A DNA stretch of 64,000 bases from Actinomycetales bacterium. GTDB taxonomy: Bacteria > Actinomycetota > Actinomycetes > Actinomycetales > Microbacteriaceae. Below, one piece after another: positions 55,570 through 64,000 of the stretch. Both the position numbers and the translations under genes were made by a program. The notes under the pieces are model-generated. The model did not search any database and had not been told where the DNA came from. It worked only from the letters and a program-made list of their open reading frames with translations. The DNA is taken from positions 1-64,000 of the forward strand of contig JAATFB010000022.1 in assembly GCA_015655415.1 (NCBI GenBank). Reading direction: 5' to 3'. Numbering within the stretch: position 1 is the first letter of the stretch; each line of letters opens with the position of its first letter.

Positions 55570-57126
55570 TCAGCGCCGCCCGAAGAGCTTCTGCACCGCT
55601 GCCAGGTCGTCGGCGGGCGCCTTCTGGTCGCCCAGCCCGAAGCCGGCCCCGCCACCCGACGCCTCCCCGGACGCCGGCTTCACGCCCGCGGCGAGCGCGG
55701 CGTTCTCCGCGGCACGCTTGCCCGGGTTTCCGGACCGCGACGACTTGCCCTTCTTCTGCTGCTTGCGCCCCCCGTGGCCGGCGCCCGGGATCGGCCCCAT
55801 GCCCGGGACGTTCGGCACGCCGCCCTTGGCGACCGTCTTCATCATCTTCGACGCCTGTTCGAAGCGCGTCATCAGCTGATTGACATCGGTCACCGTCATT
55901 CCGGATCCCTTCGCTATGCGCAGTCGCCTGGACCCGTTCAGCAGCTTGGGGTTGCGGCGCTCGCCGGGCGTCATCGACTGGATGATCGCCTCCGTGCGCA
56001 CGATCTCCCGCTCGTCGAACTGGTCGAGCTGCTGCCTCATCTGGCCCGCCCCCGGCAGCATGCCGATCATCTTCTTGATCGAGCCCATGTTCTTGAGCTG
56101 CTGCATCTGCTTGAGGAAGTCCTCGAGCGTGAAGCTGTCGGTCGCGAACTTCTCGGCGACCTTGCGCGCCTCCTCCTCGTCGAACGCCTGCTGCGCCTGC
56201 TCGATCAGGGTGAGTACGTCGCCGAGGTCGAGGATGCGGCTCGCCATTCGGTCGGGATGGAACGGCTCGAAGTCGTCCAGGCCCTCGCCGGTCGAGGCGA
56301 AGATGATCGGACGCCCGGTCACCGACGCGACGGACAGCGCGGCGCCGCCGCGGGCGTCGCCGTCGAGCTTGGTGAGCACGACCCCGGTGAAGTCCACGCC
56401 CTCCTGGAACGCCTTGGCGGTGTTGACCGCGTCCTGGCCGATCATCGCGTCGATGACGAACAGCACCTCGTCGGGATCCGTCGCCTTGCGGATGTCCGCC
56501 GCCTGCCTCATGAGCTCGGCGTCGATGCCGAGCCGGCCGGCCGTGTCGATCACGACCACGTCGTACTGCTGCCGCTCGGCCTGCCTCACGGCATCCTTCG
56601 CGACGCGGACCGGGTCGCCCACGCCGTTGCCCGGCTCGGGTGCGAAGACCGCGACCCCGGCCTGCTCACCCACGACCTGCAGCTGGGTGACCGCGTTCGG
56701 CCGCTGGAGGTCGGCGGCCACCAGCATGGGCGTGTGGCCGTCCTTCTTGAACCACTTCGCGAGCTTGCCCGCCAGCGTCGTCTTGCCGGCGCCCTGCAGC
56801 CCGGCGAGCATGATGACCGTCGGAGGCGTCTTGGCGAACTGCAGCCGTCGCTGCTGGCCGCCGAGGATGGCGACCAGCTCCTCGTTGACGATCTGGACGA
56901 CCTGTTGCGCCGGGTTCAGCGCCTGGTTGACCTCGTCTCCGAGCGCACGCTCCCGCACGGTCGAGGTGAACCGCCTGACGACCTCGAGCGAGACATCCGC
57001 GTCGAGCAGCGCCCGCCTGATCTCGCGTACGGTGCCGTCGACGTCCGACGCGGACAGCCTGCCCTTGGTGCGGAGGTTCCGGAAGGTCTCGGTGAGCCGG
57101 TCGGAGAGGGTGCCGAAGGTAGCCAT
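55570..57126 (-). CDS. ffh: Signal recognition particle protein Ffh
   Basis: SRP54 GTPase that binds signal sequences with 4.5S RNA. 518 residues: N domain (MATFGTLSDRLTETFRNLRTK), G domain with AGLQGAGKTTLAGKLAKW at about 109, VVIDTAGRLGIDAEL and TKLDGDARGGAAL, then the Met-rich M domain (FLKQMQQLKNMGSIKKMIGM, GSGMTVTDVNQLMTRFEQASKMM). A basic, low-complexity tail of about 80 residues is typical of actinobacterial Ffh. Works with FtsY encoded upstream. Confidence 0.96.
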   Translation of the reverse strand: MATFGTLSDRLTETFRNLRTKGRLSASDVDGTVREIRRALLDADVSLEVVRRFTSTVRERALGDEVNQALNPAQQVVQIVNEELVAILGGQQRRLQFAKTPPTVIMLAGLQGAGKTTLAGKLAKWFKKDGHTPMLVAADLQRPNAVTQLQVVGEQAGVAVFAPEPGNGVGDPVRVAKDAVRQAERQQYDVVVIDTAGRLGIDAELMRQAADIRKATDPDEVLFVIDAMIGQDAVNTAKAFQEGVDFTGVVLTKLDGDARGGAALSVASVTGRPIIFASTGEGLDDFEPFHPDRMASRILDLGDVLTLIEQAQQAFDEEEARKVAEKFATDSFTLEDFLKQMQQLKNMGSIKKMIGMLPGAGQMRQQLDQFDEREIVRTEAIIQSMTPGERRNPKLLNGSRRLRIAKGSGMTVTDVNQLMTRFEQASKMMKTVAKGGVPNVPGMGPIPGAGHGGRKQQKKGKSSRSGNPGKRAAENAALAAGVKPASGEASGGGAGFGLGDQKAPADDLAAVQKLFGRR

Positions 57127-57231
57127 GGTGGGCTCAATGGTACTGGAGCGGGCCGACGGGTAGCCCCGGCCTCCCTCTGTGTCCCAGTGGAGCAGAGGAT
57201 GTCCCAGGAGGGCGGCGGGCTCCGTCGCGGG

Positions 57232-57729
57232 TCAGTCGTCGATCACGACCACGTCGCCGCGGTCGTCGAAGCCGACCTGGAGCACGGCGTCGGTCTCGTC
57301 CGGATCGATCGAGTAGGTGAAGATCGCGAACGGCTCGTCGTCGGCGATGCGGTCGGGGTGCAACGACACCGCCAGCAGCTGCAGCGAGCGCAGGACGTCC
57401 ATGGCGATGTCGCCCGAGTTGTGCACCAGCAGGTCGAGCAGGGTCTCGCCCATGTCGTCGACGCGCTGGTCGATGTATTGCGTGGTGACTGAGCCGCGCT
57501 GGCTGAGCTCGGCGATGAGCGCGTCACGGGCTCGCGAGTCCAGTCCCTCGAGCGAGCGGATGACGAGCGCCGCAGCGTCCAGCCCGGCCTCGGAGACCCC
57601 GGCGGGGTCCTCGGCGACGAGCTCGACGTGCACTGCCTGGTCGCCCAGATCGATCGTCTCGCTCCAGCGCAGGCCGCCCGAGTCCGACTCCACGAGGCCG
57701 AAGAAGTCGTGTTCGATCGCCATCGTCAT
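57232..57729 (-). CDS. DUF2004 family protein
   Basis: 165 residues, acidic, starting MTMAIEHDFFGLVESDSGGLRWSE, with LDSRARDALIAEL and VLQVGFDDRGDVVVID at the end, matching actinobacterial DUF2004 proteins found between ftsY and ffh. The start overlaps the ftsY stop (ATGA). Function unknown. The 105-bp gap before ffh shows no clear terminator, so one transcript is likely. Confidence 0.85.
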   Translation of the reverse strand: MTMAIEHDFFGLVESDSGGLRWSETIDLGDQAVHVELVAEDPAGVSEAGLDAAALVIRSLEGLDSRARDALIAELSQRGSVTTQYIDQRVDDMGETLLDLLVHNSGDIAMDVLRSLQLLAVSLHPDRIADDEPFAIFTYSIDPDETDAVLQVGFDDRGDVVVIDD

Positions 57730-58598
57730 CCCACCAGCTGCTGCGCGAACACGTGCGGCGTGAAGCCGGTGAGGTCTCCGATGCCCTCGCCCTGGCCCAC
57801 GAGCTTGATCGGCAGGCCGGTACGCTCCTGCACCGACAGCACGAACCCGCCCTTGGCCGAGCCGTCGAGCTTGGTCAACACCAGCCCGGTGACCCCGGCG
57901 TGCTCGATGAACGCCTGGGCCTGAGCGAGCCCGTTCTGGCCGGTCGTCGCGTCGAGCACGAGCAGCACCTCCGCGATCGGCACCTGCTTCTCGACCACGC
58001 GCCTGATCTTCGACAGCTCGTCCATCAGGCCGCCCTTGGTGTGCAGCCGGCCGGCGGTGTCGATGATGACGATCTCGGTTCCGGTGTTCCTGGCGTGCTC
58101 GACGGTCTGGAACGCCACGGATGCCGGGTCCTGCCGCTCCTGCTGCGGCCGGACGATCTGCGCCCCCGCGCGTTGCGCCCAGGTGGCAAGCTGCTCCACC
58201 GCGGCGGCCCGGAACGTGTCCGCGGCACCGACCACCACCGAGCGGTCGAAGTTGCGCAGGAACCTCGCGAACTTCCCGATCGTGGTCGTCTTCCCCACGC
58301 CGTTCACCCCGACGACGAGCACCACGGCGGGGCGCTCGGTGAGATGCAGCGTGGGGTCGAAGCGCGCGAGCCGCTCCTCGATGGTCTCGCGGAGCATCCG
58401 CTGCAGGTCTGCGGGGTCGGTGGTGCGGTAACGGTCGACCTTCTGGTGCAGCTCCTCGACGATCTCGTCAGTGACCGCCGGACCGAAGTCGGCGGTGATG
58501 AGCGCGGTCTCCAGGTCGTCCCAGGTCTGCTCGTCGATGGTGCGCCTCGCGAACATGCCGCGGAGGGCGCCCGAGAGGGACCAGGAGCGTTCTGCCAT
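57726..58598 (-). CDS. ftsY: SRP receptor GTPase FtsY
   Basis: 290 residues, starting MAERSWSLSGALRGMFARRTI at ATG 58596-58598. N domain (DDLETALITADFGPAVTDEI), G domain with VVGVNGVGKTTTIGKFARFL (about 96-105), AADTFRAAAVEQL, IIDTAGRLHTKGGLMDEL, TKLDGSAKGGFVLSV and QGEGIGDLTGF. The acidic A domain is very short, as common in this family of bacteria. Receives Ffh-bound ribosomes at the membrane. Confidence 0.96.
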   Translation of the reverse strand: MAERSWSLSGALRGMFARRTIDEQTWDDLETALITADFGPAVTDEIVEELHQKVDRYRTTDPADLQRMLRETIEERLARFDPTLHLTERPAVVLVVGVNGVGKTTTIGKFARFLRNFDRSVVVGAADTFRAAAVEQLATWAQRAGAQIVRPQQERQDPASVAFQTVEHARNTGTEIVIIDTAGRLHTKGGLMDELSKIRRVVEKQVPIAEVLLVLDATTGQNGLAQAQAFIEHAGVTGLVLTKLDGSAKGGFVLSVQERTGLPIKLVGQGEGIGDLTGFTPHVFAQQLVG

Positions 58599-58700
58599 GC
58601 CCCCAGCGTAAGGGCGCAAGGCGGCAGACGCGCACCGTCGGCGGCGCCGTCCGGCTCAGTGCACCGGATGCGAGCATCGCGGCGGCGGGCGGGCCGTATG

Positions 58701-61700
58701 TCAGGCGGACCTGAGCTCGTGCCCTCGGGCGGTCGCGTCGCGGTCGGCCACGCGTTGACCGACCACGGCCGAGACGCCGTCCTGCCGCATCGAGACGCCG
58801 TACAGGGCGTCGGCGATCTCCATGGTGCGCTTCTGGTGGGTGATGACGATGAGCTGGCTCTCGGCCCTCAGCTCCTGGAACGTGTTCAGCAGGCGGCCGA
58901 GGTTGGCGTCGTCGAGCGCGGCCTCGACCTCGTCCATGATGTAGAACGGGCTCGGCCTGGCCTTGAAGATCGCGAGAAGGAAGGCGACGGCCGCCAGCGA
59001 TCGCTCGCCGCCGGAGAGCAGCGAGAGCCGTTCGATCTTCTTGCCCGCCGGCCGCACCGACACCTCGACGCCCGTCGTGAGCAGGTCGTCGGGGTCCGTG
59101 AGCCGGATGCTCCCGCTTCCGCCCGGGAAGAGCACGGGGAACACCTCGGCGAACGCGCGCCTGGTGTCCTCGAACGCGTCGGCGAAGATGCCCTGCATCC
59201 GTTCGTCGAGATCCGCGATGATCGTCAAGAGATCCTTGCGCGTGTTCGTCAGGTCGGTGAGCTGCTCGGTGAGGAATCTGTGGCGCTGCTCCAGCGCGGC
59301 GAACTCCTCCAGGGCGAGGGGGTTGACCCGTCCGAGACGAGCCAGCTTGCGTTCGGCGTCCTGCAGCCGCTGCTCCTGCTCGGCCCGCACGAACGGGTGT
59401 TCGTCGCCGTCCGCCGCGTCGGCGGGGATCGGCACCTGCGGCCCGTACTCGGCGACGAGCACATCTTCGACGAGTCCGAGCTCGCTGCCCGCCCGCTCCA
59501 GCAGACCGGAGAGATGCAGTCTCTTCTCGTAGATCTGCAGTTCGAGGCCGTGCACGCTCTCGCTCACCGCCTGCAGGCGGTCGCGCAGCAGAGCCTCGTC
59601 CCTGCGCAGCGCGAGGAGCTCCTCGTTCTGGCCCGCCCTGGCGGCCTCCGCAGCCGCGAGCTCGGTGCGCGCCCGGCTCACGGAACGGTCCACGGAGTCG
59701 AGCACCTCCGGGAGGGCGACGACGACTCGCTCGGCCGCCTCCACCTGATGCCGGCGCAGGACCGCGCGACGGGCCGCCGCCGCTGCGGCCGTCCTCTCCT
59801 CCTCCAGCCTCCTGATCAGCGACGCCGTGCGGGCGTCCTCGGCCCGCAGCCGCTCTCGTGCCGTCTCGGCGGCCAGCCGTGCCTGCACCTCGGCCTCACG
59901 GCAGGATTCGAGCTCGGCGAGCAGCCCGTCACGCGCCGAGACGTCGAGGATGGGCCGAGGCCGTGCCGCGGCCTCCTCCAGCGCGTGCGTGGCGCGCTCG
60001 GCATCCGCCTGCGCCCTCGACACCTGCTCCTGGGATGCCTGGCGCGCCGCCGTGAGCCGCTCCAGCTCCGCCGCCGCCGCCTCCATCCGCACCCGCAGCC
60101 TGTTGAGCGCCTCGGTGCGCGCGGCGGTGCGCGCGTCGTGCTCGCGAAGCCGGGCGAGGGCGTCCGTCGACCTCTGCCTGGCGGCCGCGGCCCGGTTCCG
60201 CGACTCCGCGAGCGCCGTCAGCGCCGCCTCGAGCTCCACCGTCACCGTCTCGACGCGCGCCGCCGCCGCATCACGGTCCGCCACGAGCTCGATCCTGCTG
60301 GGCGTGCCGCCGGAGCCGCCGCGGAGCACGTGGTCTCCGAGCACGTCGCCGTCGCGGGTGATCACCGTGGCACCCGGCGCCAGCGACGGCCACGCCGCCC
60401 GTGCGGCGTCGAGGTCGTCCACGATCACCGCGCCGGCGAGCACCGCACGGACTCCGGCGGGAGCATCCACGACGTCCGTCGCCGCGACGACACCGGCTGG
60501 GAGCGACGGCGACGGGGAGATGTCGCCGGAGTCCGCGATCGCCAGCTCGACGCGTCCCAGCTCCGACTCTCTGGCGTGCACCAGCGCCTCGATCGCCGCG
60601 TCACGGTCGTCGGCGAGCACGGCTTCGGCGAGCGATCCCAGGGCGGCCGCGACGGCCGCCTCGTAGCCCGGCTCCACCCGGAGGTTGTCGGCGACCAGAC
60701 CGCGCAGGCCGCGCAGGCCCGCGGAGGCGAGCATCGCCGAGCCGTCCTTCTGGTCCAGAGCCAGCGACAGCGCGCCGATCCGAGCCTGCAGCGCGTCACG
60801 CTCCCGTTCCCACGCGTGCGTCTGCTCACGCAGCCGTTCGATCTCGCTCTCGACCTCCGCGACCTCCGACTGCGCCAGCTCGTACTCCTCGTCGAGGTCC
60901 GCGCCCGGCTCGTGCTCGTCGGCGTCCGCTTCCGCCTCCTCCAGCGCCGCGGCCGCCTCGTCGCGTCGGCGCGTCGCCGCGTCGATGGCGTTCTGCTGAC
61001 GCAGCGCCTCGCCCCGGGCGGCGGCGAGGCGGGACGCCGCCACCTCCGCCGCGCCGCGGAGGGCGGACAGCTCCAGGTCGTGCCGGGAGACCAGGGCGCT
61101 CTGCGCGGCGATCTGCTCGTCGAGGGCGTCGAGCCGCGTACGCGCCGCCCGGGTGGCCGCCTGGGCGGAGGCGACGGCGGCGTCCGCCTCCGCCACCCCC
61201 TGGCCCAGCAGCGCCGCCTCGGCTCGGGACGCCTCGATCATCTCGGGTGTCACGGTGCGGGCGGACTCGGACAGCTCTCCCTGGGAGCCGAGGAGCGCCA
61301 GTCGCTGGTTCGCGAGCGTGAACAGCGATCGCAGCCGTTCCTGTGCCGACTCCAGGGCGAATGCGGTGCGCCGCGCCGTGTCGACCGCGTCGCCCGCCTG
61401 CTCCTGCTCGATGCGGGCGATGCGCAGCCGCTTCTGCTCCAGCTGCTCCTGCAGCACGATCCGTTCGCCGTGCCGTTGCGACTCGTCGCGGGAGTGGTCG
61501 TCGAGCGCCGCACGCAGGGCCACCACCTCGTCGGCGAGCAGCCGGGCACGGGCATCGCGGACGACCGCTGCGATGGTCTGCGCCTCCCGTGCGACCTCGG
61601 CCTGGGCGCCGAGCGGCTTCAACTGCCTCCTGATCTCCCCGGCGAGGTCGCTCAGGCGCGTCAGATTCGTCTGCATCGCCTCCAGCTTGCGCAGCGTCTT

Positions 61701-62225
61701 CTCCTTGCGCCTGCGATGCTTCAGGATGCCTGCGGCCTCCTCGATGAAGCCGCGGCGCTCGTCGGGGCTGGCATGCAGCACGGCATCCAGCTGTCCCTGC
61801 CCGACGATGACGTGCATCTCCCGGCCGAGGCCCGTGTCGCTGAGCAGCTCCTGCACGTCGAGCAGCCGGCACTGCTTGCCGTTGATCGCGTACTCGCTGC
61901 CGCCGTTGCGGAACAGCGTGCGGCTGATCGTGACCTCGGTGTACTCGATGGGCAGCGCGCCGTCCGAGTTGTCGATCGTGAGGGAGACCTCGGCGCGGCC
62001 GAGCGGGCCACGAGTGGAGGTGCCGGCGAAGATGACGTCCTCCATCTTGCCGCCGCGCAGGGTCTTGACGCCCTGCTCGCCCATCACCCAGGCGAGCGCG
62101 TCGACGACGTTGGACTTGCCGGAGCCGTTGGGCCCCACGATGCACGTGACGCCGGGCTCGAAGGCGAAGGTCGTCGGCTGGGCGAAGGACTTGAAGCCCT
62201 TGAGGGTCAAGCTCTTCAGGTGCAA
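58701..62225 (-). CDS. smc: Chromosome segregation ATPase SMC
   Basis: 1174 residues, normal for bacterial SMC. Head: MHLKSLTLKGFKSFAQPTTF, Walker A IVGPNGSGKSNVVDALAWV (about 32-39), then a coiled coil (about 170-500), a hinge (GLRGLVADNLRVEPGYEAAV to RGGSGGTPSRIEL, about 520-640), a second coiled coil, and the C-terminal head with SLLSGGERSLAAVAFLLAIF (about 1068) and PFYIMDEVEAALDDANL (Walker B, about 1092). It loads at ParB sites and extrudes DNA loops. Several very long plus-strand ORFs here, including one of 1797 residues, are shadows. Confidence 0.97.
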   Translation of the reverse strand: MHLKSLTLKGFKSFAQPTTFAFEPGVTCIVGPNGSGKSNVVDALAWVMGEQGVKTLRGGKMEDVIFAGTSTRGPLGRAEVSLTIDNSDGALPIEYTEVTISRTLFRNGGSEYAINGKQCRLLDVQELLSDTGLGREMHVIVGQGQLDAVLHASPDERRGFIEEAAGILKHRRRKEKTLRKLEAMQTNLTRLSDLAGEIRRQLKPLGAQAEVAREAQTIAAVVRDARARLLADEVVALRAALDDHSRDESQRHGERIVLQEQLEQKRLRIARIEQEQAGDAVDTARRTAFALESAQERLRSLFTLANQRLALLGSQGELSESARTVTPEMIEASRAEAALLGQGVAEADAAVASAQAATRAARTRLDALDEQIAAQSALVSRHDLELSALRGAAEVAASRLAAARGEALRQQNAIDAATRRRDEAAAALEEAEADADEHEPGADLDEEYELAQSEVAEVESEIERLREQTHAWERERDALQARIGALSLALDQKDGSAMLASAGLRGLRGLVADNLRVEPGYEAAVAAALGSLAEAVLADDRDAAIEALVHARESELGRVELAIADSGDISPSPSLPAGVVAATDVVDAPAGVRAVLAGAVIVDDLDAARAAWPSLAPGATVITRDGDVLGDHVLRGGSGGTPSRIELVADRDAAAARVETVTVELEAALTALAESRNRAAAARQRSTDALARLREHDARTAARTEALNRLRVRMEAAAAELERLTAARQASQEQVSRAQADAERATHALEEAAARPRPILDVSARDGLLAELESCREAEVQARLAAETARERLRAEDARTASLIRRLEEERTAAAAAARRAVLRRHQVEAAERVVVALPEVLDSVDRSVSRARTELAAAEAARAGQNEELLALRRDEALLRDRLQAVSESVHGLELQIYEKRLHLSGLLERAGSELGLVEDVLVAEYGPQVPIPADAADGDEHPFVRAEQEQRLQDAERKLARLGRVNPLALEEFAALEQRHRFLTEQLTDLTNTRKDLLTIIADLDERMQGIFADAFEDTRRAFAEVFPVLFPGGSGSIRLTDPDDLLTTGVEVSVRPAGKKIERLSLLSGGERSLAAVAFLLAIFKARPSPFYIMDEVEAALDDANLGRLLNTFQELRAESQLIVITHQKRTMEIADALYGVSMRQDGVSAVVGQRVADRDATARGHELRSA

Positions 62226-62354
62226 CCGGCGCCCCTCTCGTCGCGCTCTGGCATGAAGCCGTCTCTAAGGTACCCGACGCCGGCCGCCGGGCACGGCAGG
62301 GCGGCAGGCCCGTCGAGGGATCCCCGTCACCGGCGGATCGGTCGCCCGCAGGGC

Positions 62355-63311
62355 TCAGCGTGCGAGGGGACGCGCCGGTGCGGCTCGCACACGCTGGCAG
62401 CGGGGACAGTAGTGCGAGGAGCGGTTCATGAACGACGAGCGCACCATCGGCGTTCCGCACCTGGCGCACGGCAGCCCCTGGCGCCCGTACGCGTTGAGGC
62501 TGTGCGCGAAATAGCCCGAGGCGCCGTTCACGTTCACGTACTGGGCGTCGAAGCTGGTCCCGCCCTCCGCGAGCGCCCTCAGCAGAACGGCACGCACCTC
62601 CCTCAGCAACGCGCGCCCCGCGCGGCCCGTCAGCGTCGCAGTGGGCTGTGCGAAGTGGACGCGGGCCGCCCACAGCGCCTCGTCGGCGTAGATGTTGCCG
62701 ACGCCGCTGATCACCGTCTGGTCCAGCAACGCACGCTTGATCGTGGTGCGTCGTGTCGCCAACGCCCTCAGGAACCGCTCGTCGTCGAACGCCGGGTCGA
62801 GCGGATCCCTGGCGATGTGCGCGACCTGTGTCGGCACGCTCGGCAGCGGGACTCCGCGGCCGCCGGGTGCGCCGTCCGGGGTCGGCACCAGGGCGTCCAC
62901 GGCGAGCGACCCGAAGGTGCGCTGGTCGACGAAGTGCACCGCCAGCTCTCCGTGCATCGGATGCTCGAGGACGAGCCTGACGCGCGCGTGGCGCTGGAGG
63001 GCGTCGTCGGCGCGACGCAGCAGCACCTGGCCGCTCATGCCCAGATGGAGCAGGAGTGCGTCGTCCACCTCGGCGCATCCCGATCCCGCCGTGGCGGGAT
63101 CGGGATGCCGCAGCGGCAGCCAGAGGAACTTGCCCCGGCGCGCTGAGCCGAGGATCCGCCGTCCGGTGAGCAGCCGGGCGACGTCCCCGCGGGCGCGATC
63201 GTGCCGGGTGATGCCGCGATCGTCCAGGACCTCAACGGACACGACGGTCGCCCCCGTCACCGCCGGCTCGAGACCGGCCCTGACCACCTCAACCTCGGGC
63301 AGCTCTGGCAC
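62355..63311 (-). CDS. mutM: Formamidopyrimidine-DNA glycosylase
   Basis: Removes 8-oxoguanine and FaPy lesions. The correct start is the GTG at 63309-63311 because catalysis needs Pro at position 2 after Met removal: [19 protein letters not shown]. The track start three codons upstream would bury it. 318 residues with [11 protein letters not shown] (beta-clamp Lys), [11 protein letters not shown], the H2TH part ([20 protein letters not shown]) and the C-terminal zinc finger [20 protein letters not shown] followed by CPRCQ. Overlaps the rnc end by 23 bp. Confidence 0.96.
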   Translation of the reverse strand: MPELPEVEVVRAGLEPAVTGATVVSVEVLDDRGITRHDRARGDVARLLTGRRILGSARRGKFLWLPLRHPDPATAGSGCAEVDDALLLHLGMSGQVLLRRADDALQRHARVRLVLEHPMHGELAVHFVDQRTFGSLAVDALVPTPDGAPGGRGVPLPSVPTQVAHIARDPLDPAFDDERFLRALATRRTTIKRALLDQTVISGVGNIYADEALWAARVHFAQPTATLTGRAGRALLREVRAVLLRALAEGGTSFDAQYVNVNGASGYFAHSLNAYGRQGLPCARCGTPMVRSSFMNRSSHYCPRCQRVRAAPARPLAR

Positions 63312-63999
63312 GGCTCTCACGGGCGTTCACGGCGGTCCAGGCATGCAGGGCGGCCGCCATCTCGGCATTCTTCTTGCTGCTGCCCTCGCCGCTGGCGGTG
63401 ACCAGTCCCTCGACGGTGACCGTGGCGTGGAAGGTCTTGCTGTGGTCGGGGCCCGTGTCGGTGACCTCGTACTGGGGCGGCGGCGCCGCGTTGCGCGCCG
63501 CGAGCTCCTGGAGACTCGTCTTGGGGTCCATCGCGGCACCGAACCGGTCGGGGCTCTCGAGCAGGGGCTCGATGAGCCGGAGCACCAGGGCTGTCGCGGC
63601 GTCGCCACCGGCATCCAGGTACACGGCCCCGATGATCGCCTCCACGGTGTCGGCGAGGATCGAGGACTTGTCGGCGCCGCCGCTGGCTGCCTCCCCTCGC
63701 CCGAGCAGCACGAACTCGCCGAGCCCGATCCCCCTGGCCACCTCGGCGAGCGCCACGCTGCTGACCAGTGACGCCCTCCGCTTGGCGAGGCCCCCCTCGT
63801 CCAGATGCGGATTCTCCCGGTACAGCTTGACGGTGACGGCCTGGCCGAGGATCGAGTCGCCGAGGAACTCCAGGCGCTCGTTGTTCGGCACGCCACCGTG
63901 CTCGTATGCGTAGGAACGGTGCGTGAGGGCGAGGGTGAGCAGGCCCGGATCGATGTCGACGCCGAGCCTGGCCTTCAGCACCGCGACGTCGGGCCTCTC
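63289..63999 (-). CDS. rnc: Ribonuclease III (start probably just beyond the window)
   Basis: Processes rRNA precursors and double-stranded RNA. Visible: [20 protein letters not shown], the catalytic box [53 protein letters not shown], and the dsRNA-binding domain with [18 protein letters not shown]. The track start is a GTG at 63979-63981, but the frame stays open upstream ([14 protein letters not shown]), and relatives start some residues earlier, so the true start may lie outside. The end overlaps mutM. Confidence 0.93.
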   Translation of the reverse strand, partial: ERPDVAVLKARLGVDIDPGLLTLALTHRSYAYEHGGVPNNERLEFLGDSILGQAVTVKLYRENPHLDEGGLAKRRASLVSSVALAEVARGIGLGEFVLLGRGEAASGGADKSSILADTVEAIIGAVYLDAGGDAATALVLRLIEPLLESPDRFGAAMDPKTSLQELAARNAAPPPQYEVTDTGPDHSKTFHATVTVEGLVTASGEGSSKKNAEMAAALHAWTAVNARESRARAARG

Positions 64000-64000
64000 G

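Noticed and set aside
57753-63146. Plus-strand ORF of 1797 residues across ftsY, smc and mutM
   Set aside because: It is antisense to three complete core genes with full motifs. Its Arg/Gly/His-rich sequence is the usual high-GC shadow composition.
1-64000. tRNA or rRNA genes
   Set aside because: I looked in the intergenic gaps for clover-leaf arms and conserved T-loop sequence (GTTCGAATC-like) and found no convincing case; the island also is not inserted at a tRNA.

Overview
The window is a high-GC actinobacterial chromosome segment. The gene order rnc-mutM-smc-ftsY-ffh, rpsP-KH-rimM-trmD-rplS-lepB-rnhB-DUF2469-yraN-comM-dprA-xerC, rpsB-tsf-pyrH-frr-cdsA is the conserved core block of Actinobacteria. 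Very acidic ribosomal protein tails, two DivIVA-like proteins and the intergenic GGTTTCGACAGGCTCAACC repeat point to the family Microbacteriaceae. A four-gene operon resembling cyclohexanecarboxyl-CoA (CHC-CoA) biosynthesis genes would suit one of the genera that make omega-cyclohexyl fatty acids (Curtobacterium pusillum, Humibacter and Gryllotalpicola are known examples). That placement is inference.

Layout. 1-5.3 kb: glycogen and alpha-glucan metabolism (glgP cut by the window edge, glgE, and glgB interrupted by an in-frame TGA). 5.3-14.5 kb: thioredoxin/TPR protein, a membrane protein, a DivIVA-like coiled coil interrupted by an in-frame TAG, an AI-2E family permease, a CPA1 antiporter, a lytic transglycosylase-like protein and a DivIVA-repeat protein. 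14.6-19 kb: cdsA, frr, pyrH, tsf, rpsB, with a clear terminator after tsf. 19.3-24.3 kb: MFS sugar porter, M23 peptidase, xerC, dprA. 24.9-37.6 kb: a 12.7-kb integrative element inserted into comM exactly at the Walker B codons. 38.6-46.2 kb: the rest of the core block. 46.3-53.6 kb: the putative CHC-CoA operon, including an EPSP-synthase-like/AMP-ligase fusion. 53.9-64 kb: a carboxylate-amine ligase, then ffh, ftsY, smc, mutM and rnc.

The comM island is the part most likely to hold an undescribed system. Its large serine recombinase lies at the right end. The cargo looks like a defence island: a very large protein with a PD-(D/E)xK-like N-terminus and a STAND-like layout without a Walker A lysine; an SF1 helicase with a roughly 500-residue unassigned N-terminal part; an unassigned 242-residue protein; and a translationally coupled pair encoding a PIN-like nuclease and a TPR/HEPN protein with an intact Rx4H RNase motif. 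A 53-bp near-perfect palindrome sits between the recombinase and the large protein gene. The two half-sites can be recombined on paper to restore the comM reading frame.

Two core genes (glgB and the DivIVA-like coiled coil) each carry one nonsense codon with intact frame on both sides. Both can be explained by a single C-to-T change. These could be real pseudogenes, sequencing errors or damaged-DNA errors.
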